Origin: JAEHDI01 sp035455185 | Lineage (GTDB): Bacteria; Acidobacteriota; Terriglobia; Bryobacterales; Bryobacteraceae | Length of the DNA: 13,961 nt | Direction: 5' to 3' | NCBI GenBank assembly: GCA_035455185.1 | Contig: DATIFQ010000448.1 | Coordinates: forward strand, 1-13,961 | Notes under the pieces: model-generated | Told to the model about the DNA's origin: nothing | What the model saw: the letters and a program-made list of their open reading frames with translations, nothing else | Database searches by the model: none | In this document: positions 5,368-11,736 of the stretch, piece by piece | How positions within the stretch are numbered: the first letter of the stretch is position 1 | Layout of the letters: each line of letters starts with the position of its first letter | Made by a program: the position numbers and the translations under genes

Positions 5368-6738
5368 TCAGTCCTCCTTGCGAAGGTTGAACTTCTCCAT
5401 GCGATAGATCAGCATCTTGCGGCTGATGTCGAGGAATTCGGCCGCCTTCGTCTGGTTCCACGCGAAACGCTGGAGCGCCCGGAGCACGAGTTCGCGCTCC
5501 ACCGCCTCGATGCTGATTCCCTGCGGAGGCAGCTCCAGTTGGATCGCCTCCATCGCCGGCCGTTCGCGCACGAGGAAGTCCGGCAGATCGGCGACCGTCA
5601 CCTCATCGCCAGGCGCCAGGACGAGAAGACGCTCCACGACATTCTCGAGTTCGCGCACATTCCCGGGCCACCGATAGGCCGAGAAGTACGGGAGTAAAGC
5701 GGGTGGCAGTCTCAGGCCCGGGCGGTTCAGACGTTCCTTGAATTTCTCGAAGAAGATGGCGACCAGTTCGGGGATGTCGTCAGGCCGCTCCCGCAGAGGG
5801 GGGAGCGTCAGAGGAATCACGTTGAGACGATAGTAGAGATCCTCCCGGAACGTGCCGTCTTCCACCATTGCCTGGAGATTCCGGTGGGTCGCGGCGATGA
5901 TGCGGACGTTGACTTTGGTCGGAGCCGCCGCTCCAATCTTTTCGATCTCGCGCTCCTGGATCAGCCGAAGAAGCTTGACCTGCAACTCCCAGGGCATCTC
6001 GCCGATCTCGTCCAGGAACAGCGATCCCTGATCGGCCAATTCTATCTTGCCCACCTTGTTCGCCAGTGCGCCGGTGAACGATCCCTTTGTGTGGCCGAAC
6101 AGTTCAGACTCCAGCAACTCCTTCGGGATCGCGCCGCAATTGATCACGAGGAAGGGCCGGTCGCGGCGCGGACTGTTGAAGTGGATGGCTTTCGCCAGGA
6201 GCTCCTTGCCCGTTCCGGTTTCTCCGCGAATCAGCACGGTGGAGTCGCTCTGCGCGGCACGCGACGCATTGTCGAGCGTCGTCAGCAGGTTCTTGGACTG
6301 GCCGATGATATTCTCGAAGCCGAATTTTCTGTCAATGGCACTGCGGAGGTTCTTGACCTCCTCCTGGAGGCGATGGTGCTCCAGCGCCCGTGACACGATC
6401 AGATTCAGCGCATCGGAGTTCACCGGCTTGATGATGTAGTCATATGCCCCCAAGCGCATCGCTTCCACGGCGGACTCGATGGTGCCATATGCGGTGACCA
6501 CCACGACGATCACCTCGGCGTACTCCTCCTTAACCTTCCGGAGCAGGTCGATGCCGGACATCCCGGGCATCTTGAGGTCGGTGAGAACGAGGTCTTGGGG
6601 ATGCCTTGCGAGCAGCCCCAGAGCTTCGACTCCATCGCTCGCGGTCATCGCCTCGTAGCCGGCTTGCTGTAGTTTCAGTTGAGTGACGCGGCGGAGATTC
6701 TCTTCATCGTCGACAACCAGGATTCTCTTGCCAATCAT
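5368..6738 (-). CDS. NtrC-family sigma-54-dependent response regulator
   Basis: 456 residues, typical for the family. The receiver domain (1-120) has acidic D10/D11, phospho-acceptor D54, T82 and K104. The AAA+ domain has Walker A GETGTGKE (172-179), the sigma-54 contact loop in the form GSFTGA (219-224; the common form is GAFTGA) and Walker B LFLDEIG (240-246). A C-terminal Fis-type helix-turn-helix ends in NQTKAAEFLDISRKMLIYRM. When phosphorylated it should bind upstream sites and hydrolyse ATP to open sigma-54 promoters. It overlaps the histidine kinase by ATGA (6735-6738), so that kinase is the obvious partner. A sigma-54-like promoter lies before the divergent efflux operon, making that the likely target. 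It resembles ZraR/AtoC in layout; the signal is unknown. Confidence 0.95.
   Translation of the reverse strand: MIGKRILVVDDEENLRRVTQLKLQQAGYEAMTASDGVEALGLLARHPQDLVLTDLKMPGMSGIDLLRKVKEEYAEVIVVVVTAYGTIESAVEAMRLGAYDYIIKPVNSDALNLIVSRALEHHRLQEEVKNLRSAIDRKFGFENIIGQSKNLLTTLDNASRAAQSDSTVLIRGETGTGKELLAKAIHFNSPRRDRPFLVINCGAIPKELLESELFGHTKGSFTGALANKVGKIELADQGSLFLDEIGEMPWELQVKLLRLIQEREIEKIGAAAPTKVNVRIIAATHRNLQAMVEDGTFREDLYYRLNVIPLTLPPLRERPDDIPELVAIFFEKFKERLNRPGLRLPPALLPYFSAYRWPGNVRELENVVERLLVLAPGDEVTVADLPDFLVRERPAMEAIQLELPPQGISIEAVERELVLRALQRFAWNQTKAAEFLDISRKMLIYRMEKFNLRKED
5373..5379 (-). promoter_or_regulatory. Shine-Dalgarno selecting a TTG start
   Basis: AAGGAGG on the minus strand lies in the final codons of the upstream response-regulator gene. 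Spacing is 9 bases to the TTG at 5363 and 21 bases to the ATG at 5351. The site therefore favours the TTG and suggests translational coupling with the regulator. Confidence 0.6.
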
Positions 6739-7922
6739 GCGAGGTCGCCTCGCGACTGCGGAAAGAACAGACTGAACGTCATGCCCTTGTCCTGGTTCCT
6801 GGTCACAGTGACGGTCCCGCCATGCTGCGAGACAATCTGATGGACCACGGAAAGGCCAAGCCCGGTCCCTGAGTCTTTTGTCGTGAAGAACGGGTCGAAG
6901 ATCTTGTCCATGCTCTCTTCGGGAATTCCGGCGCCCTGGTCCCTGATCCGGATCTCGATGCCATCGTCCTCTTGCTTTGTTGTCAGCCAGACATCTCCGC
7001 CTTCCGGCATCGCTTGCGCGGCGTTGAGAGTCAGGTTCATCACCACTTGGGTGAGTTGTTCCTCATCGCCGAGAAGCCTTGGGATACCACGAACCGTCTC
7101 CTTATGGAAACGGATGCCTTTACCGGCGGAGTGGCTTACCAAGTCGATCACGGAGTCAAGAACCCTGGATAAATCCACCTCACGCCACTCGGGGCGGCGG
7201 GGCCGCGCGAAATCGAGCAGGCTCGTCAGGAGGCGGTTCAGGCGCGAACACTCCTTGCGGATGATGCTCGCCGTCTCTTTCCGCAACTCGGGGCGATCGC
7301 CAGCCGTATCCAGCACCTCGGCTGCCCCATCGATGCTGGCGAGTGGATTGCGAATCTCGTGCGCCAGGCCGGCGGCCAGTTGACCGATAGCCGAGAGGCG
7401 GTCGGCTCGTTTGACCTGTTCGAAGGTGTCCTGGAGTTCCCGGTATACGTGACTCAGCTTTTGCGCGGTGAGCTGCAGCTCGGCGCTCCGCTTTCGTTCC
7501 CGGTCCGACAACACGCCAGTGACGATTCCGACCGCGAGGAACATGAAGATCTCCGCGTACTGTTCCATCGCGTAGTGATGCTCATGCTGCCAGGTGGTCA
7601 CGATGTGGGGGATGTACAGAATGCCGGCCAGCAAGGCAGCCGCAAGCCCGCCGACCCAGCCAAATGCGATTGCAGCATAGACGACAGGGAGGTAGTAGAG
7701 ACGCTGGAAGACGCCGTGCCAGAGTCTGAAGTCACGCGGCGTCAGGTAGTGGCCGAGGCTCGTCAGGGCGATGCCCGCCAGCACGAGGGCGACGGCTTTC
7801 CAATTCCACGCCGTCCTCTCCGCGTCGATGCTCAGGGTGACTTCATCCGGCGAAGACGCATCACCGTGAGAGCGAGAATGGGGCGAGGGCGACTTTAGCC
7901 GTGCCTGGGGTTGCGTCGTCAT
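6735..7922 (-). CDS. Membrane sensor histidine kinase (NtrB/ZraS-type output)
   Basis: 395 residues. A cytoplasmic N-terminus is followed by about four membrane segments (42-60, 75-90, 91-107, 123-139) and a coiled linker (140-172). HisKA follows with phospho-acceptor H188 in AGLAHEIRNP, then HATPase_c with N300 in NLTLNAAQAM, the G1 box DQGAGI (328-333), DPFFTT (343-348) and GTGLGL (352-357). There is no large periplasmic sensor domain. The loop between segments 3 and 4, predicted outside, reads HIVTTWQHEHHYAM (106-119) and could bind metal. The start at 7922 overlaps the transglycosylase gene by 62 bases. No later in-frame ATG precedes the first membrane segment. The 4-base overlap with the regulator gene shows they form a pair. 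Confidence 0.92.
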   Translation of the reverse strand: MTTQPQARLKSPSPHSRSHGDASSPDEVTLSIDAERTAWNWKAVALVLAGIALTSLGHYLTPRDFRLWHGVFQRLYYLPVVYAAIAFGWVGGLAAALLAGILYIPHIVTTWQHEHHYAMEQYAEIFMFLAVGIVTGVLSDRERKRSAELQLTAQKLSHVYRELQDTFEQVKRADRLSAIGQLAAGLAHEIRNPLASIDGAAEVLDTAGDRPELRKETASIIRKECSRLNRLLTSLLDFARPRRPEWREVDLSRVLDSVIDLVSHSAGKGIRFHKETVRGIPRLLGDEEQLTQVVMNLTLNAAQAMPEGGDVWLTTKQEDDGIEIRIRDQGAGIPEESMDKIFDPFFTTKDSGTGLGLSVVHQIVSQHGGTVTVTRNQDKGMTFSLFFPQSRGDLA

Positions 7923-8688
7923 ATACGCTCGATCTATCTTCTACTGCCGAGCCTTCACCAAGAAACTGCGCTGCCATCACCGCCGGTACGTACGCCTGGG
8001 TTTCCCGCGGCAGCATTCCGGATGCCGACAGGCGCCAGAAATCACGATCTCCGGCCCGCTCGATGGCGCTCTGGACACGATTCTCGCCCGCATTGTACGC
8101 GGCCAAGGCCAGCGCCCAGTCTCCAAACCTAGCATAGAGAGACTTCAGGTAGCGGGCCGCGGCGCGTGTGGATTTCTCAGGGTCGGTGCGCTCATCTCGC
8201 CGGGCCACAGTCAAGCCGAATGTTGTGGCCGTCTCGGGGATGAGTTGCCAGATTCCGAGTGCATTCTTGGGGGATCTGGCTCTCGGATCATATCCGCTCT
8301 CAACGAGTCCGACCCACAGTAGTTCCGGCGGGAGCCCTTCTTCCCTTAGGACGCGCGTGATCATCGGATGGTACGCCCGCAGCCGCTTTACGGACGCCCG
8401 ATAGTGCCCAAGTCCGGGGCCCTGAAAGTAGCGGACGAAGTCCCCGACGATGGGCCGGAGAGCCCGCTCACCGGATTTCACGGATGGATTCGGATTCCGT
8501 GCGGATTGGGCCCGTGGGGAGCCCGCGTCCTTGCTTGTTCGCTCCTGCTCGGCCCGTTCGAGGACGTCGTTCAGCACCAGCTCCCAGTGAGGGATGCCCT
8601 CCACTGCAAACAGTCGCGCTGTGGGGACCGTCGCGAGGAGCAACAGCAACGGAGCTAGACGAGCGATCACCCTTCTCCTTGTGTTCAT
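7861..8688 (-). CDS. MltD-like lytic transglycosylase
   Basis: 275 residues from the ATG at 8686-8688. A basic n-region and the hydrophobic stretch LAPLLLLLATVPTARLFA (11-28) form a signal peptide. The SLT domain has catalytic E130 in LVESGYDPRARSP, GIWQLIPETA (145-154) and AAYNAGENRV (196-205). LPRETQAYVPAVMAA (227-241) is typical of the MltD branch. It cleaves the glycan strands of peptidoglycan in the periplasm, forming 1,6-anhydro ends. There are no LysM repeats, which E. coli MltD has. The ribosome binding site is poor; a GTG seven codons in has AAGGAG just before it and could be the real start. The frame stays open upstream to 8835. It is first in the operon and overlaps the histidine kinase gene by 62 bases. 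Confidence 0.88.
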   Translation of the reverse strand: MNTRRRVIARLAPLLLLLATVPTARLFAVEGIPHWELVLNDVLERAEQERTSKDAGSPRAQSARNPNPSVKSGERALRPIVGDFVRYFQGPGLGHYRASVKRLRAYHPMITRVLREEGLPPELLWVGLVESGYDPRARSPKNALGIWQLIPETATTFGLTVARRDERTDPEKSTRAAARYLKSLYARFGDWALALAAYNAGENRVQSAIERAGDRDFWRLSASGMLPRETQAYVPAVMAAQFLGEGSAVEDRSSVYDDATPGTAKVALAPFSLSR

Positions 8689-8938
8689 TCGCGCTTCAAC
8701 GCGATCGGAGGAGCACTTCCACTGCCACACGCGCCCCACAGCACGAAACGCCATCGTTTCAATCGATTCCACGCAGCTCTCGATCAGCAAGGATCTGCCC
8801 TGGCAGCGGCTGGCTGCCGAATATTGTCCAACCAAAGTCCGAGAATCTCCAATGCGGGTCCGCGTTTCGCGTTCGGGACCGCCGGGTCTCGGCCGATAAT
8901 ACTTGTGAAATGAACGGGTTACCTCGATGCTCCGTTGA
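8689..8938. other. Divergent intergenic region with dyads
   Basis: No gene is seen here, although the transglycosylase frame stays open to 8835. Two dyads stand out: GAAACG-CCAT-CGTTTC at 8745-8760 and GGCAGC-GGCTG-GCTGCC at 8802-8818. A weaker pair is GGTCC (8857-8861) with GGACC (8876-8880). A poor sigma-70-like candidate is TTCGGG (8872-8877), 17 bases, GATAAT (8895-8900) on the plus strand. The first two dyads lie roughly 150-210 bases upstream of the sigma-54-like site, a usual distance for activator binding. Confidence 0.45.
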
Positions 8939-8939
8939 G

Positions 8940-8956
8940 TGGCACCGGGCGTGCCA
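8940..8956 (+). promoter_or_regulatory. Sigma-54 (-24/-12) promoter candidate, palindromic
   Basis: TGGCACCGGGCGTGCCA has GG at 8941-8942 and GC at 8953-8954, exactly ten bases apart as sigma-54 requires. TGGCAC matches the -24 element fully; the -12 element is GTGC instead of TTGC. Transcription would start near 8966, upstream of the ribosome binding site at 8977-8984 and the GTG at 8992. The sequence is a perfect 6-bp palindrome, so the minus strand also reads TGGCACG-N4-GTGC and could serve the transglycosylase-kinase-regulator operon. The alternative is a simple operator dyad. The neighbouring NtrC-family regulator supports the promoter reading. Confidence 0.55.
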
Positions 8957-8991
8957 TACCTCGGGCAGTGGCAACCAGGAAGGACAACACG

Positions 8992-10248
8992 GTGCGATCA
9001 CCTTTAATGGGACGGGCGCTTTTGCTCGTGCCGTTCTTCGTCTCCGGGCTGTGGGCGCAGGCGGATCGGGCGGAACTGAAGGACCTTCTGGCCGAAGCAT
9101 TGAGTAGCAACCCGGAAATCATCGCTGCGCAGAAGCGCTACGAGGCATCCCGGCAGAGGCCCACCCAAGCCAGCAGCCTGCCCGACCCAATGTTCTCGCC
9201 AAGCTACAACAGCAACGGCAGGCCTTGGCCCGGCGCGGGGTTGGGAATGGAGCCGACAAGCCAGATTGGGTTCATGGTTTCCCAGGAAATCCCGTTTCCT
9301 GGAAAACGGAAGCTGGCCGGAGATATGGCCGTGAAGGAGTCCGAGGCGGAGTGGCAGCAGTATCAGCAGATCCAACTGAGTGTCGTTTCGCGGCTGAAGC
9401 AGGCCTACTACCGCCGCGCCTACGCCTTCGCTGCCGTGGATGTGCTGGATCGGAATCTCGAACTCCTGCGAAAGTTCCTCCGTATCACGGAAGCCCGCTA
9501 CGCGGTCGGCAAAGCCGCCCAGCAGGATGTCTTCAAGGCGCAGACCCAGATATCGATTCTGGAAACCAAGCGGGTTCAGTTGGAACGGGAGAAGCGCGCT
9601 CGCGAGGCCGAGATTGCCAGTCTCGTGAACCGGCCCCCAGGGTCGCAGTTGCCGAGACCCGCCGATCTCCGCCCCATCCCCGTGCCGGTGAAGCTCGAAG
9701 AGCTCTATGCAGCGGCGCGAGAGAACTCCCCCATGCTGCGCCGGGACGAGAAGATGATTCAGCGCGCGGAAGTAGCGGTGAACATGGCACGCAAGGAATA
9801 CTACCCCGACTTCACGCTGAACGGCGGTTACTACAACATGGGCCGGATGCCGGACATGTACATGTTTCGCGCGGACTTCAAGATCCCACTGTACTTCTTC
9901 CGCAAACAGCGCGCGGCCGTCACGGAACAAGCGCAAACGCTGGTGGAATCGCGCAAGACGTATGAGGCGACAAACCAGAGCCTGCATTTCCGCATTCAGG
10001 ACGACTACCTGATGACGCAGACCTCCGAGCAACTCGTCCGGCTCTACGGCCAAACAGTAATCCCTCAAGCCAGCCTCGCGCTGGAGTCTTCACTGTCTTC
10101 CTACGAGACCGGGTCGGTCGACTTCTTGACGGTCCTCATGAACCACATCACGGTCGTCGAATATGAAATGAACTATTACGAAGAGCTGCAGAATTTCTAC
10201 CTGGCGCTGGCGCGGCTTGAGGAGATGACTGCGCGACCGCTCACTTAA
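8992..10248 (+). CDS. cusC: TolC-family outer-membrane efflux protein (CusC/CzcC-like)
   Basis: 418 residues from the GTG at 8992. The signal peptide MRSPLMGRALLLVPFFVSGLWAQ is followed by two repeats of the outer-membrane-factor fold rich in long helices. Family marks include the start ADRAELKDLLAEALSSNPEI, the motif SQEIPFPGKRKLAG (near residue 95), the helix around VLDRNLELLRKFLRITEARYAVGKAAQQDVFKAQ, and the second-half strand PDFTLNGGYYNMG. It would form the exit duct through the outer membrane for the RND pump encoded downstream. The start is set by AGGAAGGA (8977-8984), 7 bases before the GTG; the frame is open from a TTG at 8935, but that codon lies just before the sigma-54-like element. 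It is the first gene of the efflux operon. Confidence 0.9.
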   Translation: MRSPLMGRALLLVPFFVSGLWAQADRAELKDLLAEALSSNPEIIAAQKRYEASRQRPTQASSLPDPMFSPSYNSNGRPWPGAGLGMEPTSQIGFMVSQEIPFPGKRKLAGDMAVKESEAEWQQYQQIQLSVVSRLKQAYYRRAYAFAAVDVLDRNLELLRKFLRITEARYAVGKAAQQDVFKAQTQISILETKRVQLEREKRAREAEIASLVNRPPGSQLPRPADLRPIPVPVKLEELYAAARENSPMLRRDEKMIQRAEVAVNMARKEYYPDFTLNGGYYNMGRMPDMYMFRADFKIPLYFFRKQRAAVTEQAQTLVESRKTYEATNQSLHFRIQDDYLMTQTSEQLVRLYGQTVIPQASLALESSLSSYETGSVDFLTVLMNHITVVEYEMNYYEELQNFYLALARLEEMTARPLT

Positions 10249-10269
10249 GCAGTAGTAACGGATACCGAA

Positions 10270-11736
10270 ATGAAACCCGCACGAATTATTCTTTTTGTCG
10301 CTCTTGTCGCCGTTGGGATCCTGATCGGCTTTGGCTACGGCCGCTGGTACGGACCTCGCCAGGCCGCCGGCGTCACGGCGCAGGTCAAGAAGCCAACGGG
10401 GTATCACTGCCCGATGCATCCGAGCTATCGTTCCGACAAGCCCGGCGATTGCCCGATCTGCGGCATGAAGCTGGTTCCCGACGACGAACCGGAGCATCCC
10501 GGCCACGCGCCGGCTCAGGCCTCGGCGGAGCGGAAGATTCTCTACTATCGAGACCCAAAGAACCCCGATTTCAAGTCCGACAAGCCAGGTTTAAACCCCG
10601 AGACCGGAAACGAACTCGAGCCCGTGTACGCGGACGAGCCCGCTTCGATGCCTATGGGAACGATCCGTGTGAGTCCGCAGAAACAGCAGTTGATCGGAGT
10701 GAAGTACGGTGAGGCGACGTCGGCCGCCGGCCTGCACACGTTCCGGGCCGTTGGAAAGGTGGCGATGGATGAAACCCGCGTCGCCAAAGTGCAGACCAAG
10801 ATCGAAGGCTGGATTGAAAAAGTCTACGTCGATTTCACTGGAAAGGTAGTCGAGAAGGGCGAACCGCTTCTCACCCTCTACAGCCCGGAGATGCTGGCCA
10901 GCCAGCAGGAGTATCTCTTGGCGATCCGAAGCCGGGAGGTGATGCAGAGCAGTCCGCTCGCCGGCACTCAGCAGCAAAGCGAGTCGCTGCTCGATGCGTC
11001 CCGGAAGCGGCTGGAACTCTGGGATTTGAGCGACGCGCAAATCGAAGAGATTACGCGTACCGGAAAACCTCTCAAGAACATCACGCTGTATTCGCCGATC
11101 AGCGGATACGTAATGATGCGCAATGCGTTTCCGAAGCAGCGCATCACGCCTGAGACCGAACTCTACACCGTTGCCGACCTCAGCAAGGTCTGGATCATGG
11201 CGGACGTCTTCGAAAACGAGACGCCGATGATTCGGGTAGGCATGCCCGTACGGGTCTCCCTGTCCTACGCCGGCGGGCGCAAGCTGCAAGGACGCGTGGA
11301 CTATATCCAACCCCAGGTGGATATGACGACTCGCACCTTAAAGGTGCGCATCGAGGCCGAAAACCCCGCGATGGTCCTAAAGCCCGAGATGTTCGTGGAC
11401 GTGGAATTCCAGGTCGCCATGCCCGCGAGCGTCACGGTGCCATCGGAGGCAGTCCTCAACACCGGTTTGAGGCAGACTGTTTTCGTTGACCGCGGCAATG
11501 GGTATCTGGAGCCGCGCCAGGTGGAGACCGGCGAGCGGATCGGCAACCGCATCGAAATCACCAAGGGACTTCAGGCAGGCGAGAGAGTGGTGATCTCGGG
11601 CAATTTCCTGATCGACTCGGAGAGCCAGTTGAAGTCAGCCGCGGCAGGGATGGCCGGGCATCAGCATGGCGGCGCGACCCCGAAGCCGGCCGAACTGAAG
11701 CCTTCTACTCCCGTGGGAGAGCACCAACATGATTGA
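10270..11736 (+). CDS. cusB: RND periplasmic adaptor, CusB-like, with heavy-metal-binding domain
   Basis: 488 residues. A membrane anchor or signal (7-23) comes first. A heavy-metal-binding domain follows: YHCPMHP (45-51) and CPICGMKLVP (61-70), offering Cys, His and Met ligands. A second copy (91-120) starts YYRDPKNP and ends TGNELEPVY, so it lacks Cys and the usual Met. The adaptor body follows: a barrel-sandwich split around a helical hairpin (175-285; TKIEGWIEKVYVDFTGKVV ... LYSPISGYV), then the beta-barrel and membrane-proximal domains. The tail is His-rich (GHQHGG, GEHQHD). It links the inner-membrane pump to the outer-membrane duct and likely hands Cu(I)/Ag(I) to the pump. It lies 21 bases after the duct gene and overlaps the pump gene by 8 bases (ATGATTGA). 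Confidence 0.93.
   Translation: MKPARIILFVALVAVGILIGFGYGRWYGPRQAAGVTAQVKKPTGYHCPMHPSYRSDKPGDCPICGMKLVPDDEPEHPGHAPAQASAERKILYYRDPKNPDFKSDKPGLNPETGNELEPVYADEPASMPMGTIRVSPQKQQLIGVKYGEATSAAGLHTFRAVGKVAMDETRVAKVQTKIEGWIEKVYVDFTGKVVEKGEPLLTLYSPEMLASQQEYLLAIRSREVMQSSPLAGTQQQSESLLDASRKRLELWDLSDAQIEEITRTGKPLKNITLYSPISGYVMMRNAFPKQRITPETELYTVADLSKVWIMADVFENETPMIRVGMPVRVSLSYAGGRKLQGRVDYIQPQVDMTTRTLKVRIEAENPAMVLKPEMFVDVEFQVAMPASVTVPSEAVLNTGLRQTVFVDRGNGYLEPRQVETGERIGNRIEITKGLQAGERVVISGNFLIDSESQLKSAAAGMAGHQHGGATPKPAELKPSTPVGEHQHD

Noticed and set aside
8935..8991. Upstream TTG start for the outer-membrane protein
   Set aside because: It would put the start codon just before the -24/-12 element and add a polar stretch before the signal peptide. 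The GTG at 8992 has a well-placed AGGAAGGA.
9004..10068. 354-residue minus-strand frame opposite cusC
   Set aside because: The plus strand carries a clear TolC-family protein. The antisense frame is His/Leu/Arg-rich with no domain or ribosome binding site.
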